64,000 nt of DNA from Globisporangium splendens (GCA_006386115.1 VFIW01000031.1:248001-312000); one strand, 5' to 3'; shown: positions 43,701-54,281, counted from the first letter of the stretch. Notes: a model not told the origin generated them from the letters alone. A program made the numbers and translations.

Positions 43701-43826
43701 AAAAATTTCGAGAGCAAATCCCAATGACATCCAATTATTCAGCGCATGTCCTACAACTACGACACGACCGTACACACACGCACACAAAACAAGATCAAAA
43801 CAATCATGACAAATATTTGGCGCCGT

Positions 43827-44555
43827 CTAGTACCCTGGTCCCGTCTCAACGACGTCCGTCGTCGCAGCCGTCGCCACGGTTGCGTTGGCAGCGTCCACTG
43901 CAGTGGACACCGCGGTAGCAGCGGCACTGGCGGGGTCAACATTGCTCTTGCTTCCATTGGCAGGAGGAGCGCTGCCGCCCGATCCAATACCAGCCTCCTT
44001 GAGGTCGATCTTGTAGAACTGGGCGTGGGGAGAGTAGCCCAGCTCCTTGATCTCGTCCTTGATGATCTGGACGCGCTCAGGACTGATAGGCGCGTCGTCC
44101 GAGACTGACGCCACGGACGAAGCAGCTGTGGTCGGCGCTGGAGCACTCCCGCTGGCGCTGTCCAGCTTGTCGAGATCCACGCCCGCCATCTTGGCGTATG
44201 GCGAGTACCCCATCGCTTTCTTTTCGTTCTGCATGATCTTGATGCGAGCAGGACTGATCTCCTTGCCATACGAAGAGATCACTGGTGCAGCAGCTACCGG
44301 TGCTGGAGCTACTACTGGAGCAGTAGCTGTCGAGGCATCCACCTTATCGAGGTCCACTCCGGCGAGCTTGGCGTATGGCGAGTACCCCATGACCTTCTTC
44401 TCATTCTGCATGATCTTGATGCGAGCAGGACTGATCGTCGCTGGTCCTTTGGAGGTGTACGTCATTTCCTCGGCGTGCACGCTAGGCGTGTCTTGGAAGC
44501 ACGTGATCGTCGCGATGACGACGGCGGCGTACACGATGGTGGTCTTGAGCTGCAT
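43827..44555 (-). CDS. Secreted three-repeat protein, copy 3 (242 aa)
   Basis: Same architecture as copy 1: signal peptide and three 33-residue ISPARIKIMQNEKK repeats. Copies 3 and 4 have identical protein sequence and share Ala140, Thr142, Glu187, Gly191 and Ala219, which separates them from copies 1 and 2. Minus strand, divergent from copy 4. Confidence 0.85.
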   Translation of the reverse strand: MQLKTTIVYAAVVIATITCFQDTPSVHAEEMTYTSKGPATISPARIKIMQNEKKVMGYSPYAKLAGVDLDKVDASTATAPVVAPAPVAAAPVISSYGKEISPARIKIMQNEKKAMGYSPYAKMAGVDLDKLDSASGSAPAPTTAASSVASVSDDAPISPERVQIIKDEIKELGYSPHAQFYKIDLKEAGIGSGGSAPPANGSKSNVDPASAAATAVSTAVDAANATVATAATTDVVETGPGY

Positions 44556-44823
44556 GCTGAGAGAGAGAAGTGGTAGAAGACGTTGGAGGGGAAGCTTGGA
44601 GCCTGAGGCGAAGTGTCAGCGCTTGGCGAGGTCGAGAAGTTGCTGTTGGTGAGAAGACGGCAAATTGAATTGTGGTGTGAGCGGTTGTCGCGAAACGAAA
44701 CAAGACCTTTTGAGTTTCTCGACGTCTCGGACCAAGTTTCACCTGAAGAGTTCACTCGCAGCGAATGATGACCAAAGTCAAGTTCGGTGAACACGTCCGC
44801 TGAGCCGCTCAGTGTTGTTGGTC

Positions 44824-46250
44824 ATGACACTGCAACTCACATGGCATGAGCAGTAAGCGATGGCCATCCGATCCATATGCTTCCTGATGAAGACTTGCCA
44901 AATAGTTTATTTTGAGTGGGACTGTGATGGTCGTGGTGTGCTAGTAACGTGGAAGAAGGCTGAGTGGGGTGAGTAGCCAGCCTCTATTAATACTTGACCC
45001 TTTCTCGAAGTAAACTGTTTGTGGCCGACTGAGCCCAAAATCTGTAGCCGCCACGAATGGTATTATAGTTGTAGTGAAGCTGCGCTGGCAATCAATATCA
45101 CTAGAATGGAGACAATGATTATCACGCGTGCGAATTAACAGTCCATTGTGGCAGTTCTCCACAAACTCGATCCAGGCATTCACTGAATGGAGAGTCGTCT
45201 CAAATCTGTGTACAGCTGATGATTATTGATGCGTGCTGTAATGTCACGATCTATGCAAACACACGTACGCCGTCCATTGAGCCACGAACTCCCAGAAACG
45301 TTGAGGCTCTTGTAAGATCGAGGCGATACCTCAACCAACGTGGTCATTCTCGTGGACCAGACTATCTAATTGCCGCATCATAGTGTAACCTAGTCATGGA
45401 CGCTCCCCTACAGCGGGCTCGGTGACCAAACTCATTCGAGGACCACTATGACTGCAGGAGTCGACTTAGCCGCAAACAATTTTCTCGGGAGAGGGTCGAG
45501 TGGAAGCTGAAACTCCACCCCAGCATACAGACGCGCTACATTCTGTGTGGTCATGGACCATGACCAGACCCACACGATGATCGCCATCACGACAAGATAT
45601 CATGATCACACACCCTAGACAAAGGCGTTTATAATCCGAAAGCCAAACTGGTGTGGAACTACTTTTATGCGCTATGGGCGAAGATCGGAATCACTCCTGG
45701 TCACGACCCCGCAATCTGGATCTTCAGTCTGGATCTACCAGATACTCCAAGGCATGCATGGACCACGATCAAGAGACACATTATCGGACACAAGTTCTCC
45801 AATGAACATCTCCAAGATCATCTCTATCCCGTCGCACACATGCTGTGGCGATATATGAGCGCGTCGCTCATACAGCCATTTGGTGTGCGCATCTGCGACG
45901 CATGGATTCGGATCCAATCGAATCGACTGCTGAGATGGCGATCACGATGACCAGATTAGAGGCAGGAATGTGAAACCTCACACGACTCGCTGAAGCGCAA
46001 GCTGGAGATTCTGACGGTCACACGGTTGCAGCAGTTCTCAAGGGCTATGTCGACTGCTTTCTCAGCCAAACCGACGCCATCCCCTTGACTCCAAGTGATA
46101 CTCGCGGCGTTTACCTGTTGTTTTCGATGGTGGATCACGCGGCAATCCAGGACCAGGAGGGACTGGATCCATTATCGTGCGTGTCCACAAGGACTCGCAC
46201 ACAGCCAGTTTAATTTGGGCCGCGAGCATGGCGTATAGCAGGAAGGACAC
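44824..46250 (+). repeat. Palindrome 2 spacer (1427 bases)
   Basis: Second copy of the palindrome 1 spacer, same orientation, with a few small indels (for example near 45876 and 46119). Confidence 0.9.
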
Positions 46251-46260
46251 GACCAACAAC
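45635..46260 (+). mobile_element. LINE ORF2 fragment in palindrome 2 centre
   Basis: Same truncated piece as 36951-37573, with the same two ends, so it was present before the core was duplicated. A base pair missing near 45876 shifts the frame after SASLIQ. Confidence 0.85.
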
Positions 46261-46518
46261 ACTGAGCGGCTCAGCGGACGTGTTCACCGAACTTGACTTT
46301 GGTCATCATTCGCTGCGAGTGAACTCTTCAGGTGAAACTTGGTCCGAGACGTCGAGAAACTCAAAAGGTCTTGTTTCGTTTCGCGACAACCGCTCACACC
46401 ACAATTCAATTTGCCGTCTTCTCACCAACAGCAACTTCTCGACCTCGCCAAGCGCTGACACTTCGCCTCAGGCTCCAAGCTTCCCCTCCAACGTCTTCTA
46501 CCACTTCTCTCTCTCAGC

Positions 46519-47247
46519 ATGCAGCTCAAGACCACCATCGTGTACGCCGCCGTCGTCATCGCGACGATCACGTGCTTCCAAGACACGCCTAGCGTGCACG
46601 CCGAGGAAATGACGTACACCTCCAAAGGACCAGCGACGATCAGTCCTGCTCGCATCAAGATCATGCAGAATGAGAAGAAGGTCATGGGGTACTCGCCATA
46701 CGCCAAGCTCGCCGGAGTGGACCTCGATAAGGTGGATGCCTCGACAGCTACTGCTCCAGTAGTAGCTCCAGCACCGGTAGCTGCTGCACCAGTGATCTCT
46801 TCGTATGGCAAGGAGATCAGTCCTGCTCGCATCAAGATCATGCAGAACGAAAAGAAAGCGATGGGGTACTCGCCATACGCCAAGATGGCGGGCGTGGATC
46901 TCGACAAGCTGGACAGCGCCAGCGGGAGTGCTCCAGCGCCGACCACAGCTGCTTCGTCCGTGGCGTCAGTCTCGGACGACGCGCCTATCAGTCCTGAGCG
47001 CGTCCAGATCATCAAGGACGAGATCAAGGAGCTGGGCTACTCTCCCCACGCCCAGTTCTACAAGATCGACCTCAAGGAGGCTGGTATTGGATCGGGCGGC
47101 AGCGCTCCTCCTGCCAATGGAAGCAAGAGCAATGTTGACCCCGCCAGTGCCGCTGCTACCGCGGTGTCCACTGCAGTGGACGCTGCCAACGCAACCGTGG
47201 CGACGGCTGCGACGACGGACGTCGTTGAGACGGGACCAGGGTACTAG
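46519..47247 (+). CDS. Secreted three-repeat protein, copy 4 (242 aa)
   Basis: Mirror of copy 3 with identical protein sequence: signal peptide, repeats at 41-73, 100-132 and 157-189, Ala-rich tail ending ETGPGY. See copy 1 for the domain description. Plus strand, pointing away from the spacer. Confidence 0.85.
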   Translation: MQLKTTIVYAAVVIATITCFQDTPSVHAEEMTYTSKGPATISPARIKIMQNEKKVMGYSPYAKLAGVDLDKVDASTATAPVVAPAPVAAAPVISSYGKEISPARIKIMQNEKKAMGYSPYAKMAGVDLDKLDSASGSAPAPTTAASSVASVSDDAPISPERVQIIKDEIKELGYSPHAQFYKIDLKEAGIGSGGSAPPANGSKSNVDPASAAATAVSTAVDAANATVATAATTDVVETGPGY

Positions 47248-48426
47248 ACGGCGCCAAATATTTGTCATGATTGTTTTGATCTTGTTTTGTGTGCGTGTGT
47301 GTACGGTCGTGTCGTAGTTGTAGGACATGCGCTGAATAATTGGATGTCATTGGGATTTGCTCTCGAAATTTTTCCCGTTAAGGGATTCCATTCAACCAAA
47401 TGACTTCAACGATACATGAAATTGAGCTGAGCTCTCATGGGTTCAAACTGGATAACTGCATGGGTGCAAATGTGTGACAAGTCCATAACCGGGCGGCAAT
47501 ACGACACGACGTCCAAACAGTCTGGTCTGCGAGACTAACCGCATCGGGTGAAGTCGACGCCTCGATCATTCGAGGACCTCAATGTCTCGTGTTTCAATGG
47601 TGACATTCGCGTCCATGGATAAGGGTGTAATATTGCAGTGCACGTCAAGGAATCGTCAACTGTGCGGCACTTGACACGATTCTCCATTCCATCACGACTG
47701 TACTACAGCATTGGGTTTGTGGAGGATCGATAGCCTAGCATCTGAGAGTTTGATACCTAAAGTATCGCGGCCAAGTCTAGCAGGTGCTTTTCGTGTCCAT
47801 CCTGGAATGTGTTAACAGTGTTGATTGCCAACGTAGCTTCATTATGGAAAGGAACAGTCCAGGCTGTGACGCCACCCGGCGCACTTGACCAGACCCTCTG
47901 GGCTCGGCATCGTATGGCCACATTGCCATTATCGTGCCCTTGTATATTATACGTTCAGTAGCCGAATGCAGTTGAGGGCGAGCATAGAGTGCAAGATCGT
48001 GTGGACTAGAGCTGTTGGCGCGATATGCCAGCGCAACGTTGCACACACTGCTCTGTGCGTGGTTTACCAGCTCCAACAGCTGTTTCTGTGTTCGCCATCT
48101 CATCTGAAGTTGAGGTTGGTCTCATCCAGCTGTTCGCCTCAACCTAAAGGATCATGTGGCCACCTTTCAAGATGCCATTTCGCTGCACGTATTGACGGCT
48201 TTAAGGGCATTATGATAAAGATTCATGCTTCAAGCTGAAACGGACGAGCAGACTAGGCACATGCTTGAGAGTTGTTGGTATTGAGAAGCGACAAAGGTCT
48301 TTAAGAATGATACGATACGAGTTTTGTGTTGATTTCACGTTATTTTTGCTACATTGATTTGCTTACACTGCTAATTTTCAGCAACATTTACGAAGGGATA
48401 ACCACATGACCACTCGCACACAACGC

Positions 48427-49110
48427 TCAGTAATTGTAGTAGTAGCCATACGAATATGGGTAGCCGTAGCCACCGTATCCGTTGTAGCCGTTGTCGTAGT
48501 AGCCGTTGTACCCCTTGCCGTAATAGTCACCTCCATACTTCTTATTGCCGTCGCCGTATCCATAGTCATAGTCGTTGCCGTAGTCGCTCCCATAACCGTA
48601 CGCGCCGTAGCCATTGCCATATTGGTTCCCATAGCCATAGTATCCGTACCCAGGCCGATAGTTGTCGTAGTCGTAGACGCCATAGGAACTGTAGTCATCG
48701 TACTTCTTGCCGTGATCCTTATACCGATAGCTGCCGCCGTAGTTCTTGCCGTAGTCATAGTCCTCGCTGTAGTCATAGTCGTCCGAGTCATACTTCTTCT
48801 TCTTCCCCTTGCCATAACTGTAGTCGTCCTTGTCGTGCTTCTTGTGCTTCTTACCGTAGTCGTAGGAGTCACTCGAGTCGTAGCCTTCCTGGTTGTCGTC
48901 AGACGTGACCGACACCGTGTTGGCACTTTCTGTCTTGCCACTCGTCGAGGCAGCCGATGTCGTGGAAATGGACGCTGGGCTACTTTCCTCAACAACCGTG
49001 GCTTCCACCAACGACGATGTTGGCGTCGTGTTCTGGGCAGCAACCTCGGCACTCGACATGACGGCAAAGAGAGCAGCAGCCGCAAATCCGATGCACTTGA
49101 CAGTCTTCAT
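48427..49110 (-). CDS. Secreted Gly/Tyr/Asp-rich protein, copy 2 (227 aa)
   Basis: Mirror of 41964-42647 with the same signal peptide and Y-G repeats. Here the Lys-rich patch reads KKHKKHDKDD where copy 1 has KKDKKHDKGD. Tail to tail with secreted gene copy 4, about 1.2 kb apart. Confidence 0.85.
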   Translation of the reverse strand: MKTVKCIGFAAAALFAVMSSAEVAAQNTTPTSSLVEATVVEESSPASISTTSAASTSGKTESANTVSVTSDDNQEGYDSSDSYDYGKKHKKHDKDDYSYGKGKKKKYDSDDYDYSEDYDYGKNYGGSYRYKDHGKKYDDYSSYGVYDYDNYRPGYGYYGYGNQYGNGYGAYGYGSDYGNDYDYGYGDGNKKYGGDYYGKGYNGYYDNGYNGYGGYGYPYSYGYYYNY

Positions 49111-49619
49111 GGTCGGAATTGGATGCAACAAGAACTTGAGAATGCGCCGGAACTGGAGAAGATCACTTGCTTGGTTGAGCGGAAAACGCAGAATGAGAGC
49201 AAGAACCACTGGGGCTCAACCGCCCGGAGGGCAAAAGAGCTGCCGTCGTTGGACTGCTGTTCAAGTTGTGTGTTCAAGGAGAACGTACCTGGTAAACAGA
49301 CAACGATGGACAAGAGAAACGCACAACGTCACGGATTTCTCGGATCCATCAATTGCGTGCAAAGAGAACACGAACCTGAGACTTGCTGTTGCCTTGATCT
49401 TTACTGAGACGTGGTGACCACGCAATCGAGAGACCAGCGCCTGAACAAAATCCAGAACCCCAAAGACCGAATCAGTGTCTTGGGCTATTATACGCTCATT
49501 TTCAGCAAAATATTAATAAGGATACTACCTATCGATATCCATATTCTACGCTGCAAAGTAGGCATCATCTATGCGCGTGTCGCGGCAGGCGTGCATGGAC
49601 TGCTCGAAGCGTTCATGCG

Positions 49620-50888
49620 TCAGCACCAGATTGGCATGATCTCCATGAGCGCGACGGCGACTTTCTCTGTCGGCGCTTCTTTGGCTTCGATCATGCACGG
49701 CACGCAGAACGAGAGCGTCTTTTGTACGACTTGCCCACTGCTCGGATCGTCGATCGGTACCTTCTTGACGACGCTGCACTTGCGGCACACCACGAGCTGG
49801 CATGCTTCGCAGGAGACTCCCTTATACAGCAAGTGGCCGAGTTTCGACAGCTTTGCCGTGCAGATGGCGCAGTCGTTGGGTTCGGAAGAGAGACACGCCG
49901 TCAACGCGGCGTCCCCGCACGGCCGCTTCTTGTGCACGAGCCAGAGTAGTTTCTTGATGTACGCAAAGTCCACGACATGCACGGCGCCGAGCAAGTACTG
50001 AGCGTACATGGCATTGCCCAGCGTTGCCGAGAAGTTCCCGCCGAGTTCCGAGAATCCGCGGCAAAAGAACTCGAACGACGACTGGTCGTTTGGTCGGCAG
50101 ATGCAGCATGTGGAGACTTGCGCGCGCACGATGCTGAGGTGACCGAGCCCGGGTATTCGTGCGATCTTGTCGAGCGAATGCACCAAATAGTACCCGAAGG
50201 GTTCACCCCGGGCATCCCGCGCCATGCCTGTGGCTTCAATATACACTGCGTCGCGCGCCCGGGACAGCGGGTTGATGTTATTCAGGACCCACTTGAGCGA
50301 GAGCGACTTGAGCGGATCTTCCGGTGTGGGGCTCAGAATTGTCGCCAGGATCTTCATGCCATCGTCCTGGTCGTTCGTGTGCACATCGCGGAACCGCCAG
50401 AGCTGCTCTGTGTGGCCCTGTGAGCCGAACACGGCGTCCTCCACCGTGCCCGGGATGATGCCCGTCGCGATCACGAGCGGCGTATCGGTGGGCTTCATGA
50501 TGCCGATCACGGATCGCACGGTATTGGAATCGCTCCTGTCGCTGGACGTCGAACTGCTGCTGATACTCGGATTCGACGGGTTTGACCCTGTCGCCGGGAG
50601 CGCGCTGCTACTACTGGTGCTACTGAAACTTTCTTCTTCTTCCTCCTCTTCGTCGTCGCCGTCGACGCTCTCGGACGGGTCCGTTCGGCGGGAGCGGTAC
50701 ACGTGGAGACTCTCCTTGCTCTTGAGGCGCTTCCATTCGTGTCGGGGCAACTTGCGGCCGCTGGCGATGAACAGCTCGTTGGTCGCGAGCGTCTCGGCGA
50801 TCACGCGCTCGGCCTCCTCGGCGATCGCGAGCTGCTCTTCGGGCGTCAGCACGAGCGGCCGCATCGCATCCTGCGGATCGCTCGGCAT
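49620..50888 (-). CDS. START-domain protein with FYVE-like zinc finger, gene 3 (422 aa)
   Basis: Mirror of gene 2 and the copy with the intact natural 5' flank. ATG at 50888; the frame is open upstream but only through Ser/Lys-rich flank. START-like domain at about 125-325, zinc finger with CAIC, CEAC, CRKC and CVPC pairs. Replacements against gene 2 include Ser for Asn in ILSPTPED, Ala in MARDARG, Val in VRAQVST, Pro in KKRPCGD, Lys in APTEKVAV and Pro in IMPIWC. All motifs are intact in both, so both may be functional. Confidence 0.88.
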   Translation of the reverse strand: MPSDPQDAMRPLVLTPEEQLAIAEEAERVIAETLATNELFIASGRKLPRHEWKRLKSKESLHVYRSRRTDPSESVDGDDEEEEEEESFSSTSSSSALPATGSNPSNPSISSSSTSSDRSDSNTVRSVIGIMKPTDTPLVIATGIIPGTVEDAVFGSQGHTEQLWRFRDVHTNDQDDGMKILATILSPTPEDPLKSLSLKWVLNNINPLSRARDAVYIEATGMARDARGEPFGYYLVHSLDKIARIPGLGHLSIVRAQVSTCCICRPNDQSSFEFFCRGFSELGGNFSATLGNAMYAQYLLGAVHVVDFAYIKKLLWLVHKKRPCGDAALTACLSSEPNDCAICTAKLSKLGHLLYKGVSCEACQLVVCRKCSVVKKVPIDDPSSGQVVQKTLSFCVPCMIEAKEAPTEKVAVALMEIMPIWC

Positions 50889-51106
50889 GCTGTTTCCCTG
50901 ATGGGTGAATATAAAATTGCGTTGATTACCACACTGCGCGTGGCTTTGAGAAGTGGGAATGGAGACGCTGAGGTGGTTGGTGCAAGCAAATTTTGGTCGA
51001 TGCGCGGCTGTCTCTTTTTTTTTTTTTTCTTTCTCTGCTTTATCAGCATTTAGGAGGAGAGCGCTCGGATGGGAGGAAGAACGGAAGAAGAGCGCAGCGG
51101 CAGCAG

Positions 51107-53012
51107 GAGCACCTCGAAGACGAGAAGAGAGAGAGAGAGAGAGAGGTACCGAAGGAGACTGTCCTTTCCACAGTTGTGATGGAAAGATAGCAAGATCATT
51201 TCTGTGGAGGCACGATTGTGGTATCAATATCGAAAATATTGGTACCAAAAGCAAGATACTGTAATTGTTGATACTGTTGGTGGAGACAACTTTTCTCGAG
51301 CATACAGGACGAACGTGTTCAGTCGCCAAGTTGAAGTTGGGAAGACAATTAATTGCATCTTTATGTTCGTGCAATATATGAACATAATTTTGGAAGATCT
51401 TCGACTGGGCAAAGGGAAAATACTCGGGATCCGTCAGGCTGGAGAACACGAAAGAAGCTTGGCAGCTTTCTCGAAGTGGCGATCATCTCCTCACAAACAC
51501 ACTTCTGCCCTTTTCTAGAGCACGAGCATCTGCAATACTTTTGCCGTCCGTGCCAATTTCTGCATGTGTCTGGAAGAGCTTTTGGAGGTGGGTACACTTG
51601 AGGAGGATAAGAATGGGGCTGCGCTTCCAACTCTTTCCGCCACATGAAAAGCTGAAAGCCAAGTGCGTTATGCACATCGACAAAGCGCAGGCCAATGGGG
51701 GCACTGTGTTGCGCTCGTCCTAAAAAAGACACAGGAGCAGCGTCATCTTGAACCAGATTGTGCAACCTCACGTTGCAGTGGGTTCAGTAGAGCGTTCTCC
51801 TTCTCTGCTGGATCTCCGGTTTGGCCACATGAAATGGACAGGACAGTAAGGTCGTTGCGATACTTGAAGGGAGAGGCGATGCCGTCATAGTTGTTTTCGA
51901 GAAGATTAAGCACTGGAGATGACGGCATCCTTGAGTTGTTGACGTGCTGCTCATCATGGATCCCGTTGATGTTGTCCTTCTACTTTCTGTAGACTCTTGC
52001 CTGTACGTCCCGAGATTGCTGACAAAATTTGTCGGGTCTTTGAGAAAAAGAAGCCATTGATCGAGGGAGGCGGCATTACCGATTGCTAAAGAGCCAAATC
52101 GAAGTCGGCTGGGGAACGGAGAAGAAGCTTCTCGTTGCGATCCTGTGCACAGACACGCTACGGATTTGCTGTGGTATCCAGCTGGCTGATGAGGAGAAGG
52201 TGGGTGGCTGTGCTAACGTGTCTTGCCATACTTTGGTCCCGTGTGGCACAGTTCGACGATTGTGCACCCTTGAGGCTGAGAAATGTTAATTGCGTAGGCT
52301 CGTGCCTGGGGTGAGACGCGAGAAATTAACCGTGGTACACTCGTTGTCCCTGGTCCTATGCCAGCCAACACTACTCAGCAGACGCACCGTTGGTCGTTAA
52401 ATTGCCGCGTAGTTAAAAAGAAACGCGCTTACGTTGGACTACGGTTTGCTAATTTCCCGTAGAGTCGCACAATCTCGATTGCTGATATACAATTCTCGAA
52501 ACTGCGGCAGACAAGCAAGCCTTTCCATTAGGCTGATAGCGTATCCTTATCTCCTCATCTACAATCAGCCCAGGATCGTGTCGCATGGTGTCTCGTTTGG
52601 CTGCTCAGGTCCAGACCGGCATGGAGGCAGGCAAGTAGCCTATTTCGGAACAACAGAACAAGCCGTAGTGACGTGCTGTCGCAGCTGAAATTGAGTCGAG
52701 TCGACTGTAGAGACCACCTGGAAGACACGATGCGAACGAGATCCGCGCGGGAGAGGATTCACAAGCTAACACCGAAAGATGCCTCAACGTCACGTGGATC
52801 GGGTGGAAGTTGGTACCTGCCTGACACTCCAAACAGGGAAAGTATCACCAGATACAGCAAGGTATCACCAGATGACACCAAAGATGCTGAAAGGTGTTAG
52901 CGTTTGATACTAACCTTTGACACTGCTTCTCTCCTGCTCCTTCACTAATCTCTACTTATCTAAACCGCAATCAAAATAACTCTTCACCTCCACGAGCTGA
53001 CGTCGAACAAAA
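51107..53012. other. Region between palindrome 2 and START gene 4
   Basis: Begins with the distal 5' flank of START gene 3, including a GA microsatellite (about 51126-51146). At 52850-52872 a 12-base word (GTATCACCAGAT) occurs twice in close succession. Apart from the ORF at 51361-51771 no gene is recognised. Confidence 0.45.
51361..51771 (-). CDS. Unrecognised Cys-rich ORF (136 aa)
   Basis: Minus-strand ORF with non-repetitive composition: DVHNALGFQLFMWRKELEAQ, then CRNW..KYCRCSCSRKGQKCVCEE, a cluster of six Cys that could bind zinc. The adjacent minus frame at 51743-51928 (YNDGIASPFKYRNDLT-like reading) may belong to the same broken element. Looks like a transposon-derived fragment, but no family is assigned. 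Confidence 0.35.
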   Translation of the reverse strand: MRLHNLVQDDAAPVSFLGRAQHSAPIGLRFVDVHNALGFQLFMWRKELEAQPHSYPPQVYPPPKALPDTCRNWHGRQKYCRCSCSRKGQKCVCEEMIATSRKLPSFFRVLQPDGSRVFSLCPVEDLPKLCSYIART

Positions 53013-54281
53013 TTAGGGGTGCGGCGATTGCATCAACGCGAGCGCGACCTGGCGCACTGGAGCGTTCTTGGCTTCCAGCACGCAGAGCACGCAAAAGAAC
53101 AGCGCTTTGCGAATGGCTTCGGTGCTGCTCACGGTCATGGGGATCTTCTTCACAACGCTGCATTTGCCGCACACGACTCTCTGACACACCTCGCACACGG
53201 CTTTCGAACTCAGAAAACCCCCGAACTTGGACAGACTCGCTGCGCAGTTTTCGCAATTCTTGGCGTTCAAGGACGGACGTGCGGCAGCTCCACCGCCCGA
53301 GAATCGTTTCTCGTGCATAAGCCAGATCAGCTTCCTCACGTACGAGAGATCCACCACCTGGACGGACCCGAGCAGCATCTCAGCGTAGATGGCGTGTTCA
53401 ACTGCACTTAGGAAGTTCCCGCCAAGGTCGAAGAAACCGCGAGCAAACATCTCGATAGACGACTGGTTGTGAGGACGCGCGATGAAGCACGTCGAGACGC
53501 GCCCTCGCAAGATGTCTAAGTGACCGAAACCCGGTGTTCTCTTAATGCTGTTGATCGAGTGCATCAAGTAGTACGCCACTTGCTCGCCGTTCGAATCGGT
53601 TGTGATCCCAGTTCCTTCAAGGTAGACACAGTCTCGGGTTCTGGCAATCGGTCCGAGTTCTTTCATCGACCATTTGAGCGTGAGCGCATTAAACGGATCT
53701 TGCAGCGTCGGGACCGTGATGCTGGCTAAAACCTTCATGGCTAAGTACGGGTCCTGGAGGTAAGCGTCACGCAGACGCCATAGTCGCTCGGTGTGCGAAA
53801 GCGTGCCAAAGACAGCGTCCTCAAACTCGCCAGCCACGATCCCAGTCGCGACCATGAGCGGCGAGTCGGCCGGCTTCATGAGCTCGATCAGGGATTGGTC
53901 GCTTAACCCGGTGCCGCTGCTACTGGACACCGAACCGTTGCTGCTGGAATCATTGCGACCAGTGAGAAGCATCTCCGCCGTGCTATGCGGCGCATACACG
54001 CGGCTATTGAGGCTTGCACTTGAACTGTCGTGGCTGTTCTCGCCTCCGCTGCTCTCGCCAGTTAAATTGGTGCGTCTGGAGCGGTACACATGGATTTTCT
54101 CCCGTGTCTTGACGTGCTTCCACTCGCTTCGAGGCAGCTGGCGCTGGTTGGCGATGAACAGGTCGCTGGCGACGAGCGTCTCGTTGACCACGCGCTCGGC
54201 TTCTTCCACGAGCATGCGGTGCTCGTCGGCAGTCAAGTTGATCGGACGCACCGTGTCTTGGGGGGCGTTTACTCGCTTCAT
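53013..54281 (-). CDS. START-domain protein with FYVE-like zinc finger, gene 4 (422 aa)
   Basis: Intronless, ATG at 54281. Same layout and same length as genes 2 and 3: N-terminal helix (TADEHRMLVEEAERVVNETLVASDLFI), SEWKHVKTREKIHVYRSRR, Ser-rich linker, START-like domain, then a zinc finger with CENC, CEVC, CGKC and CVLC pairs. It also lacks the FYVE RRHHC core. Clearly diverged from genes 2 and 3, so an older duplicate. Probably lipid-binding at membranes; the 422-aa length and conserved ends suggest it is functional. Confidence 0.87.
   Translation of the reverse strand: MKRVNAPQDTVRPINLTADEHRMLVEEAERVVNETLVASDLFIANQRQLPRSEWKHVKTREKIHVYRSRRTNLTGESSGGENSHDSSSASLNSRVYAPHSTAEMLLTGRNDSSSNGSVSSSSGTGLSDQSLIELMKPADSPLMVATGIVAGEFEDAVFGTLSHTERLWRLRDAYLQDPYLAMKVLASITVPTLQDPFNALTLKWSMKELGPIARTRDCVYLEGTGITTDSNGEQVAYYLMHSINSIKRTPGFGHLDILRGRVSTCFIARPHNQSSIEMFARGFFDLGGNFLSAVEHAIYAEMLLGSVQVVDLSYVRKLIWLMHEKRFSGGGAAARPSLNAKNCENCAASLSKFGGFLSSKAVCEVCQRVVCGKCSVVKKIPMTVSSTEAIRKALFFCVLCVLEAKNAPVRQVALALMQSPHP

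Larger units (their letters stand above)
39958..44823 (+). repeat. Palindrome 2, left arm (about 4.87 kb)
   Basis: Inverted copy of 46251-51106. Inner mirror positions add up to 91074 (44555/46519, 41964/49110). The outer part is shifted by about 10 because of small indels, including a poly-A run near 40030 and changes near 41520. Carries START gene 2, the Gly/Tyr-rich gene and secreted gene copy 3. Confidence 0.93.
43701..47373. repeat. Core unit A-S-A', copy 2 (3673 bases)
   Basis: Same orientation as 35016-38687. The borders were set where the two palindromes stop matching, near the sequence TTTCGAGAGCAAATCCC. Confidence 0.9.
46251..51106 (-). repeat. Palindrome 2, right arm (about 4.86 kb)
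   Basis: Mirror of 39958-44823. Beyond 51106 the sequence continues with the natural 5' flank of START gene 3, because the same flank is found at 54977-55240. This arm therefore looks like the original and the left arm the derived copy. Confidence 0.9.

Noticed and set aside
33747..51106. Palindromes as pure assembly artefact from fold-back reads
   Set aside because: Not excluded, but arms differ by scattered substitutions and small indels, the centres are 1.4-kb non-palindromic spacers, and two palindromes share one core; simple hairpin reads would give identical arms. Kept as a caveat.
52280..52990. LTR-like TGTTAG/TGTTAA words near START gene 4
   Set aside because: No matching second LTR, primer-binding site or polyprotein in the region.
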